Shown here piece after piece: positions 58,188-64,000 of a DNA stretch of 64,000 bases (within the stretch, counting starts at the first letter, position 1; every line of letters starts with the position of its first letter). A model generated the notes under the pieces. That model ran no database searches. It was not told where the DNA came from and saw nothing but the letters and a program-made list of their open reading frames with translations. The translations under genes and the position numbers were made by a program. This DNA comes from Actinophytocola gossypii. GTDB taxonomy: Bacteria > Actinomycetota > Actinomycetes > Mycobacteriales > Pseudonocardiaceae. The DNA lies in assembly GCF_025165815.1 (NCBI RefSeq), contig NZ_JAFFZE010000020.1:19971-83970 (forward strand), in the 5' to 3' direction.

Positions 58188-60095
58188 GTGGCCCAGCAGG
58201 CGAGCAGGAAACCCGCCAGCCCAGACGCCGACCGCGTGCTGCAGCGGGTGATCCTGCCGAGGGACACCGACCCGCTCGACGTGCGCCCGCTCTACCTCGA
58301 CGAGCCGGAGAACGTGCACAGCCACGTCGCCGCCCGTCGCGAGGTCGAGGTGCCGGCGTCGGCCAGGGTGTCGTTCGCCTCCTACTTCAACGCCTTCCCG
58401 GCGAGCTACTGGAAGCGCTGGACCACCATCCAGGACGTGACCCTGCGGCTGACCGTGCGCGGCGCCGGCCGGGTCGAGGTGTACCGGTCCAAGCCGAACG
58501 GCGACATCATCCACCTCAAGGGCACCCCGGTGCACGCCGAGAACGAGTGGCAGGTGCTGGAGTTCAGGCTCACCCTGACGCCGTTCGAGGACGGCGGCTG
58601 GCTGTGGTTCGACGTGTTCACCGAGAACGTGCCGATGACCGTCCGCGAGGCGGTCTGGCTGGCCGACGAGGCGCTGCCGAAGAAGAAGATCGCGGTCGGC
58701 ATCACCACGTTCAACCGGCTCGACGACTGCGTGGCGTCGCTGCTCGCGCTCGGCGAGGACCCGGCCGTGCTGGACATCGTCAGCAAGGTCTTCGTCGCCG
58801 ACCAGGGCACCCGCAAGATCCGCGAGCACGAGAAGTTCGCCGACGCCAAGAAGGTGCTGGGGGAGCGGCTCGAGGTCATCGAGCAGGGCAACCTCGGCGG
58901 CTCCGGCGGCTTCACCCGGGCGCTGTACGAGTCCATCGAGCACACCCAGCCGGGCACCGTCGACCAGATCCTGCTGCTCGACGACGACATCGCGCTGGAG
59001 CCGGACTCGATCCTTCGCTCCAACATGTTCGCCCGCGCCGCGGCCAAGCCGGTGATCGTCGGCAGCCAGATGCTGAACCTGCAGGCCAGGTCCCGGCTGC
59101 ACACCATGGGCGAGGTCGTCGACCTGGCCGCGTGCGTCTGGCGCAAGGCGCCTGGCGCGGTGGTCAACCACGACTTCGGCGCCCACTCGCTGCGCGAGAC
59201 CCGGGCGCTGCACCGGCGCATCGACGCCACCTACAACGGCTGGTGGATGTGCCTGTTCCCGCGCGAGGTCGTGGAGAAGGTCGGGCTGCCGCTGCCGCTG
59301 TTCATCAAGTGCGACGACGCGGAGTACTCGCTGCGCGCGCTGGCGAAGGACATCCCGACGGTCACGCTGCCCGGCTCGGCGGTCTGGCACGAGCCGTGGA
59401 CCGACAAGAACGACACCAAGGACTGGACGGTCTACTTCCACCTGCGGAACCGGCTGATCATGGCCGCCCTGCACAGCCCGTACGACATGCGCAAGACGCT
59501 GGTCGCGCAGGGCGCGCGGGTGGCGTTCCGCAGGCTGATGTCGATGGAGTACTCGACGCTCGCGCTGGAGATGAAGGCCGTCGAGGACTTCATGGCCGGC
59601 CCGGACCGGCTGTTCGAGTCCCTCTCGTCCGGCCTGGCCGACGTGCAGGCGCTGCGCAAGCAGTACACCGACGCCCAGTTCCAGCCGTCGGCCAGGGAGT
59701 TCCCGCCGCCGACGATGGACATGGTGCGGGCCGAGGAGATGCTGCGCCCGCCGGTGCACCCGGCGAAGGTCGCGCTGCGGGCCGGCAAGGCGATCGTGCA
59801 CAACCTGCGGGCCCCCGACCCGGGGACCACCGAGCGGCCGCAGGTGAACATCCCGGCCAACAACGCGCTGTGGTTCCTGCTCGGCAACCTCGACTCGGCC
59901 ACGGTGTCCAACGCCGACGGCAGCGGGGTGGCGTTCCGGCGGCGTGACCCGAAGGTGTTCCGCGAGCTGGCGACCAAGGTCGCGCAGAACTGGCGGCGGC
60001 TGTCCCAGGAGTGGCCGAAGCTGGCCGAGCAGTACAAGGCGGCGATGCCGGAGCTGACCTCGGTCGAGTCGTGGCGGAAGGTCTACGGCCAGTAG
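58188..60095 (+). CDS. glfT2: GlfT2-type galactofuranosyltransferase, copy 2
   Basis: 635 aa, close to the 637 aa of M. tuberculosis GlfT2 (remembered). Jelly-roll domain with FASYFNAFPASYWKRWTTIQ, GT-A domain with IAVGITTFNRLDDC, QILLLDDDIALEPD, KCDDAEYSLRALA and AVWHEPWTD, then a helical C-terminal domain. All expected catalytic acids and the His are present, so this copy too should be active. GTG is preceded by AGGAGGAGC. Which of the two copies is the orthologue is uncertain; the length favours this one. Confidence 0.9.
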   Translation: MAQQASRKPASPDADRVLQRVILPRDTDPLDVRPLYLDEPENVHSHVAARREVEVPASARVSFASYFNAFPASYWKRWTTIQDVTLRLTVRGAGRVEVYRSKPNGDIIHLKGTPVHAENEWQVLEFRLTLTPFEDGGWLWFDVFTENVPMTVREAVWLADEALPKKKIAVGITTFNRLDDCVASLLALGEDPAVLDIVSKVFVADQGTRKIREHEKFADAKKVLGERLEVIEQGNLGGSGGFTRALYESIEHTQPGTVDQILLLDDDIALEPDSILRSNMFARAAAKPVIVGSQMLNLQARSRLHTMGEVVDLAACVWRKAPGAVVNHDFGAHSLRETRALHRRIDATYNGWWMCLFPREVVEKVGLPLPLFIKCDDAEYSLRALAKDIPTVTLPGSAVWHEPWTDKNDTKDWTVYFHLRNRLIMAALHSPYDMRKTLVAQGARVAFRRLMSMEYSTLALEMKAVEDFMAGPDRLFESLSSGLADVQALRKQYTDAQFQPSAREFPPPTMDMVRAEEMLRPPVHPAKVALRAGKAIVHNLRAPDPGTTERPQVNIPANNALWFLLGNLDSATVSNADGSGVAFRRRDPKVFRELATKVAQNWRRLSQEWPKLAEQYKAAMPELTSVESWRKVYGQ

Positions 60096-60100
60096 ACGCG

Positions 60101-60138
60101 GAGAGGGCCACCTGGGCGGACGCCCTGGTGGCCCTCTC
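60101..60138. terminator. bidirectional terminator, perfect 12-bp stem
   Basis: GAGAGGGCCACC pairs with GGTGGCCCTCTC around a 14-nt loop between convergent glfT2 and the cold-shock gene. Confidence 0.85.
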
Positions 60139-60159
60139 TAGTGAAGCAGGTGTACGAGA

Positions 60160-60363
60160 TCAGATGCCGCGCACGCCGGTCGCCTGCGGGCCCTTCTGGC
60201 CCTGGCCGATCTCGAACTCCACGCGCTGGTTCTCGTCCAGGCTGCGGAAGCCGTTGCCCTGAATCTCCGAGTAGTGGACGAAGACGTCAGCGCTGCCGTC
60301 GTCCGGCGCGATGAAGCCAAAGCCCTTCTCGGAGTTGAACCACTTCACAGTTCCCTGTGCCAC
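60160..60363 (-). CDS. cold-shock domain protein
   Basis: 67 aa OB-fold nucleic-acid chaperone. [20 protein letters not shown] includes RNP1 (K-G-F-G-F-I) and VFVHYSEI is RNP2. GTG start with AGGAG at 6 nt. The ~230-bp upstream region has no gene and includes CGTGAT-CT-ATCACG (60478-60491), so a long 5' leader is possible, as in other csp genes. Confidence 0.96.
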   Translation of the reverse strand: MAQGTVKWFNSEKGFGFIAPDDGSADVFVHYSEIQGNGFRSLDENQRVEFEIGQGQKGPQATGVRGI

Positions 60364-60591
60364 TACGTTCTCCTGAACAGCGTATTGCCGGCCGCCGCGG
60401 TTGCGACGACCTTGGCCGGTTCCAGACGGCGACTCAACCTGGAGCTAACCCGCGCGCCCGCAACAACCTCTTGCGAGCGTGATCTATCACGAACTCAAGA
60501 AATCACGACCAGGACACAGTCAACCACACCGAAGCCACTCCGCGCGATAGAAGGGTTGCGGGCAAACGGGTGCTGGTGGACGCTCGTAAGG

Positions 60592-60942
60592 GTGAGCGAG
60601 CTCGCCAGTCAACAGCCCCGATCAATCGCACTCGACCTGGACGACGCCGGGGTCTCCCCCGACCTCCCCCGACCCTCCCACCAGGAGGATCAGGTCTACG
60701 GCGTCCCTTATCGCCCGGTCGAGTTCCGCGACGACGACCTCCCGACCGCCCTCGAACGGGCCGGCGCGTGGCTGCGCCGGACCCAGGACTGGCTCGGCGA
60801 ACCGGTCGACGTGATCGCCATCCACCTCGACTACGACGACGGCGGCGACGCCCCCTACTACGACGTCAAGCTGCTCTGCAACGAGGAGGACCTGGCCGGC
60901 GCGCCGATCGCGCTGCGAGCAGCGGGTAAGGACGCCTCCTAG
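60592..60942 (+). CDS. hypothetical protein
   Basis: About 116 aa, acidic, no signal or membrane segment. Features are VPYRPVEFRDDDLPTALERA and a strongly acidic stretch VIAIHLDYDDGGDAPYYDVK. Not recognised. The start is uncertain: GTG 60592 is used, and further in-frame codons extend upstream to 60274 over the csp gene, which is unlikely to be coding. It ends 11 bp before the convergent sixA gene. Confidence 0.5.
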   Translation: MSELASQQPRSIALDLDDAGVSPDLPRPSHQEDQVYGVPYRPVEFRDDDLPTALERAGAWLRRTQDWLGEPVDVIAIHLDYDDGGDAPYYDVKLLCNEEDLAGAPIALRAAGKDAS

Positions 60943-60953
60943 CCGGCCCCTTT

Positions 60954-61433
60954 TCAGCCCCGGGGCGTGGCCTGGGCGACCAGCGTGGCCCGCCGGGCCC
61001 AGACGTCCGCCCAGGCCCCGTCCCACCGCAACACCGCGACGGCCGACGTCGTCAGCTCCACCGCCTGCCCGGACACCTCCTCGACCAGCTCGGTTAGCCC
61101 GGGGTTGTGCCCGACCAGCGCGGTGGTGCCGACGTCGTCGGCCACCTCGTCGAGCACCGACATCAGCGCGCTCGGCTCGGCGGCGTAGACCCGCTGCTCG
61201 TACCGAACCGGCGGCGCCGGCTCCAACGCGGCCGAGGCCAGCCGCCAGGTCTGCCGCGCCCGAGCCGCCGACGAGCAGACCACGAGCCCGATCCCGTCGA
61301 CGTTGTCCCGCAGCCACGCGCCCAGCGCGGGCGCGTCCCGCCGCCCCCGCTCGTTCAACGGCCGGTCGTGGTCCTCCACTCCGACGTCCCAGTCCGACTT
61401 CGCATGCCGCACGACGACCAGCGTCCGCTCCAT
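60954..61433 (-). CDS. SixA-type phosphohistidine phosphatase
   Basis: 159 aa histidine-phosphatase fold. VVVRHAKSDWD (catalytic R-H) at the N-terminus, LVVCSSAARARQTW, and GHNPGLTELVEEV (second His) are all present. Length is that of SixA rather than of phosphoglycerate mutases. A phosphohistidine target is assumed from the family. It lies 60 bp downstream of the HAD phosphatase gene on the same strand. Confidence 0.92.
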   Translation of the reverse strand: MERTLVVVRHAKSDWDVGVEDHDRPLNERGRRDAPALGAWLRDNVDGIGLVVCSSAARARQTWRLASAALEPAPPVRYEQRVYAAEPSALMSVLDEVADDVGTTALVGHNPGLTELVEEVSGQAVELTTSAVAVLRWDGAWADVWARRATLVAQATPRG

Positions 61434-61471
61434 GCTCCCACCCTGCCACGCCCCCGCGCTCCCGCAATGCC

Positions 61472-61488
61472 CTGAAGGTGACCTTCAG
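61472..61488. promoter_or_regulatory. 17-bp dyad between the HAD and sixA genes
   Basis: CTGAAGGT-G-ACCTTCAG, a perfect inverted repeat 6 bp past the HAD stop. The single-base centre makes it a better protein-binding site than a hairpin. Confidence 0.4.
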
Positions 61489-61493
61489 AGCTT

Positions 61494-62312
61494 TCAGAAC
61501 CAGCGTTCGAGGACCTGGGCGACGCCGTCGTCGGAGTTGGGGGCGGTGACCTCGTCGGCGGCGGCCAGGACGTCGTCGTTGGCGTTGGCCATGGCGACGC
61601 CGTGTCCTACCCAGCGGAGCATCGGCAGGTCGTTGGGCATGTCGCCGAACGCGACCACGCGTTCGGGCCGCACGGACAGCAGGTCGCACACCTCGGCCAG
61701 GCCGGACGCCTTGGTCACGCCGGCCGCGGAGAGCTCGATCAGGCCCCGGTTCGTCGAGTAGGTGATCTCGATCCCCGCGCCGGACAGCACCTCGGCGGCG
61801 GCCTCGGCCATCTGTCGGCTGGTCAGCTTCCCGTGCCGGATCAGCAGTTTCACCGCCGGATGCCCCAGCACCTCGGCGACCGGGACGTCGTTGGTCTCGC
61901 CGTCCAGCTCGCCCATCGGGTTGCCCCACGGGTTGCGGAAGCCGGCCTCGGTGACGAACGGCGCCAACCCGTCGGCGACCCGCTCGGCCGCCAGCCGCAC
62001 GTCGGGCAGCACCCGCCGCACGGCGTCGGCGACGTCGTGCAGGCGCACCGGGTCGAGGTCGGTCGACGAGATCACCCGATCGGCGCCGATGTCGTACACG
62101 GTCGCGCCGTTCGCGCACACCGCGTACCCGGTCAGGCCTGCGGCGTCGGCGACCGACGGGATCCAGCGCGGCGGCCGGCCGCTGACCAGCACGAACGGCA
62201 CGTCTGAGCCGGTCACCTTGGCGATCGCCCGTTCGGTGCGCGGGGTGATCCGCTCCATCGGGTCGAGCAGGGTGCCGTCCACGTCCGAGGCCACCAGATC
62301 GGGTCTGTCCAC
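61494..62312 (-). CDS. Cof-type HAD phosphatase
   Basis: 272 aa. Motif I LVASDVDGTLLDP (nucleophile Asp), motif II FVLVSGRPP, motif III Lys in VTKASGLAEVCD and motif IV VVAFGDMPNDLPML. The C2 cap identifies the Cof/YidA group of sugar-phosphate or FMN phosphatases. GTG 62312 begins right before RPDLVASDVDG. Divergent from the small membrane protein gene. A homologue (Rv3813c, from memory) is near glfT2 in M. tuberculosis too. Confidence 0.92.
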   Translation of the reverse strand: MDRPDLVASDVDGTLLDPMERITPRTERAIAKVTGSDVPFVLVSGRPPRWIPSVADAAGLTGYAVCANGATVYDIGADRVISSTDLDPVRLHDVADAVRRVLPDVRLAAERVADGLAPFVTEAGFRNPWGNPMGELDGETNDVPVAEVLGHPAVKLLIRHGKLTSRQMAEAAAEVLSGAGIEITYSTNRGLIELSAAGVTKASGLAEVCDLLSVRPERVVAFGDMPNDLPMLRWVGHGVAMANANDDVLAAADEVTAPNSDDGVAQVLERWF

Positions 62313-62350
62313 GCCGCCATCATTCCTGCCCGTACCGGGCCGGTTCACAC

Positions 62351-62356
62351 TACGGT
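62351..62356 (+). promoter_or_regulatory. -10 element of leaderless promoter, membrane protein
   Basis: TACGGT seven bases before GTG 62364; favours this start over GTG 62355, which lies inside the element. Confidence 0.55.
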
Positions 62357-62363
62357 GCGTTCT

Positions 62364-62939
62364 GTGAGTTACCCACCACAGCCGGGTTACTACCCGTCGC
62401 AACCCGGGTACGGTCCGTACCGGCCGGCGGGCCCGGGGACCGCGCCCGCCTACCTCGCGGCCGGGCTGTTCCTCCTCGCCGGCATCCTCGCCCTGGTGAC
62501 CGCGATCGTCGGGATGAGCGGCGACTCCTCGGACAACCCGGACCTCATGGCCGCGCTGATCGGCCTCGCGTTCAGCGGCGACCTGACCGGCAACCGGGAC
62601 TTCGCGATCTCCTTCACGATGAGCGTGGCGTGCACGACGATCACGTTCGCGCTGCTCCTGTTCACCCGGATGGAGTGGGTGCGCTGGGTCCTGGCGTTCG
62701 TCGGCGCGATCACCGTGCTGTACTACATCTACGGGATCATCTGGCTGCTCAGCCACGACGCCGGCGAGGTGATCGCCATGGTCGTGGTCTCGTGGCTGCT
62801 GTGGACCGCCGCGACGGTCGTCGTACTGCTCCCGCACACCCGCCGGGCGATGCGCGACTACCAGCGCAAACTCGCCCAGCACGGTTATCCACATGGTTAT
62901 CCACAGCAGCCGCCGCCGATGGGGTACCGGCCGTACTGA
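62364..62939 (+). CDS. small membrane protein with Pro/Tyr/Gly-rich ends
   Basis: 191 aa. The N-terminal 30 residues are low-complexity (SYPPQPGYYPSQPGYGPYRP), four hydrophobic segments follow, and the C-terminus HGYPHGYPQQPPPMGYRPY is again Pro/Tyr-rich. No known family is recognised. Two perfect DnaA boxes lie within the sequence coding for the repeated G-Y-P-H/Q. Confidence 0.78.
   Translation: MSYPPQPGYYPSQPGYGPYRPAGPGTAPAYLAAGLFLLAGILALVTAIVGMSGDSSDNPDLMAALIGLAFSGDLTGNRDFAISFTMSVACTTITFALLLFTRMEWVRWVLAFVGAITVLYYIYGIIWLLSHDAGEVIAMVVVSWLLWTAATVVVLLPHTRRAMRDYQRKLAQHGYPHGYPQQPPPMGYRPY
62885..62905. promoter_or_regulatory. two tandem DnaA boxes
   Basis: TTATCCACA occurs twice in the same orientation at 62885-62893 and 62897-62905, 12 bp apart, in the 3' end of a coding region. 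They use GGT-TAT codons, rare in this genome. Confidence 0.55.
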
Positions 62940-62944
62940 TCGGC

Positions 62945-62950
62945 TAGCGT
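62945..62950 (+). promoter_or_regulatory. -10 element of leaderless promoter, LLM oxidoreductase
   Basis: TAGCGT seven bases before GTG 62958; an earlier in-frame GTG at 62949 overlaps the element and is unlikely. Confidence 0.6.
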
Positions 62951-62957
62951 GGATCGG

Positions 62958-63818
62958 GTGCGCGTCGGCATCGTGATCCTCCCCGAGTACCGGTGGCTGC
63001 TCGCCGAGCCGAAGTGGCGGGCCGCCGAGACCTACGGCTTCGACCACGCCTGGACCTACGACCACATCGGCTGGCGGTCGCTGGTCGACGGCCCGTGGTT
63101 CGACGCGGTGCCGACGCTGACCGCGGCGGCCATGGTGACCAGGCGGATCCGGCTGGGCACGCTGGTCGCCTCGCCGAACTTCCGGCACCCGGTGCCGTTC
63201 GCCCGCAGCCTGCTCGCGCTCGACGACGTGTCCAACGGCCGGATGATCCTGGGTGTCGGCGCCGGCACCCCGGCGGGCTACGACAACCACGTGCTCGGCG
63301 GCGAGCCGCTGGCGCCCGGGCCGAGGGTGGAGCGCTTCGGCGAGTTCGTCACCCAGCTCGACGCGCTGCTCACCAACGAACGCACCACGATCCACGGCGA
63401 GCACTACCGCGCGGTCGACGCCCGGTCCGCGCCCGGCTGCGTCCAGCACCCCCGGCTGCCGTTCGTGATCGCCGCCAACGGCCCGCGCACGATGCGTCTG
63501 GCCGCCCGGTTCGGTGAGGGCTGGGTCACCACCGGCAAGCCCGCCGACGACCTCGACGCCTGGTGGTCGGGCGTCGCGGAACTGGCCAGAACGTTCGACG
63601 ACATCACCGGTGAGCGCCCGGTCGACCGGTACCTCAGCCTCGACTCCGCGCCGGTGTTCTCCCTGTCCAGCGTGGACTGCTTCGGCGACGCGATGGGCCG
63701 CGCGCGGGAACTCGGCTTCACCGACGTCGTCTGCCACTGGCCCCGCCCGGACGGCGTCTACGCGGGCCGGCTGAACGTCCTGGAACGGGTCGCCGCGGAA
63801 ATTCTGCCCTACCGATGA
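62958..63818 (+). CDS. F420-dependent luciferase-like (LLM) oxidoreductase
   Basis: 286 aa TIM-barrel enzyme. VRVGIVILPEYRWLLAEPKW opens the first strand, and NFRHPVPFARSLLALDDVSN followed by GRMILGVGAG is the standard LLM signature. F420 rather than FMN is expected in actinobacteria. Substrate not evident. It is 18 bp downstream of the membrane-protein gene but has its own promoter. Confidence 0.92.
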   Translation: MRVGIVILPEYRWLLAEPKWRAAETYGFDHAWTYDHIGWRSLVDGPWFDAVPTLTAAAMVTRRIRLGTLVASPNFRHPVPFARSLLALDDVSNGRMILGVGAGTPAGYDNHVLGGEPLAPGPRVERFGEFVTQLDALLTNERTTIHGEHYRAVDARSAPGCVQHPRLPFVIAANGPRTMRLAARFGEGWVTTGKPADDLDAWWSGVAELARTFDDITGERPVDRYLSLDSAPVFSLSSVDCFGDAMGRARELGFTDVVCHWPRPDGVYAGRLNVLERVAAEILPYR

Positions 63819-64000
63819 GTAAGTGACGCGGCGCACGGAACGGGTCCGGGAACCGGCGCGTCAGTATTGGCGAGGCGCAAGCCGGAGGGAACAAAAAGGG
63901 GATTCCGAGGGGGAACCCGTAACAGGGTAGGGGTGGGGGGCCCACCCCCCGGGGGGGGGCGGGGGGGGGGCCCCGCCCCGGCCCGGGGCGCCCCCGTCAT
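63819..64000. other. terminal stretch, probable low-quality contig end
   Basis: After the LLM gene there is no gene. From about 63930 the sequence degenerates into runs of G and C (e.g. nine G then C then nine G), unlike anything else in the window. It looks like an assembly or read-end artefact. Confidence 0.75.

Noticed and set aside
60274..60591. Longer start for the hypothetical gene at 60592
   Set aside because: The extension would run antisense through the cold-shock gene and its leader and has no coding character.

Overview
The window is high-GC actinobacterial chromosome, most likely from a member of the Pseudonocardiales (Saccharothrix/Lentzea/Actinokineospora type; this placement is inference). 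Support comes from GlfT2-type galactofuranosyltransferases (arabinogalactan wall), a mycothiol-dependent MDMPI-family protein, two F420-linked oxidoreductases, a ShbA/SigD-type sigma factor, many GTG starts and many leaderless promoters of the form TAnnnT followed 6-8 nt later by the start codon. The last ~70 bases are G/C homopolymer runs that look like a low-quality contig end.

Layout. 1-103: 5' end of a GDT1/TMEM165-family gene. 376-6197: cydA-cydB-cydDC, the cytochrome bd oxidase and its thiol exporter, followed by a GAF histidine kinase (6217-7350). 7460-8963: a compact EspC-like / WXG-like toxin / candidate immunity cassette. 9110-14284: a MacB/FtsX-type ABC exporter with a two-component system. 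14292-20501: housekeeping and accessory genes (alpha/beta-hydrolase lipoprotein, HxlR regulator divergent from a frameshifted F420 reductase, YCII protein, DevR-like regulator, MDMPI, coaA, GNAT, macro domain). 20640-26482: pheA, a DrrAB-type exporter, a DUF4232 lipoprotein with a strongly structured leader, and a convergent two-component system. 26671-32978: small membrane protein, ArsR regulator with paired operators in front of a secreted protein, sigma factor, secreted endonuclease/phosphatase-fold enzyme, TetR plus AurF-type diiron oxygenase, rtcB.

32979-36660: a repeat-rich gap, then a MerR regulator overlapping a VIT/vWA protein. 36679-40236: zincin metallopeptidase, septum-formation membrane protein, a 1-kb repeat-bearing gap, and serS. 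From memory this order resembles the M. tuberculosis pheA / Rv3836 / Rv3835 / serS neighbourhood, but with about 15 kb inserted between pheA and the metallopeptidase gene. 40566-44136: DMT transporter, L-2-hydroxyglutarate oxidase, and an SCO6745-family protein divergent from a TetR regulator with shared operators.

44129-60095 is an envelope block: DPM-type glycosyltransferase, flippase-like membrane protein, a second GT2, a large membrane protein (DUF6541-like), two tandem giant secreted proteins each with three ~125-residue VLDTR repeats and a seven-bladed RCC1 propeller, and two GlfT2 homologues separated by a membrane-anchored GT2 and a methyltransferase. The likely common theme is assembly and decoration of the galactan-containing wall. 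60160-63818: cold-shock gene, hypothetical, SixA phosphatase, HAD phosphatase, small membrane protein with two perfect DnaA boxes in its 3' end, and a luciferase-like oxidoreductase.

Regulation visible in the sequence includes leaderless promoters in front of about twenty genes, several strong bidirectional terminators between convergent genes, and paired palindromic operators beside ArsR, TetR and MerR regulators.
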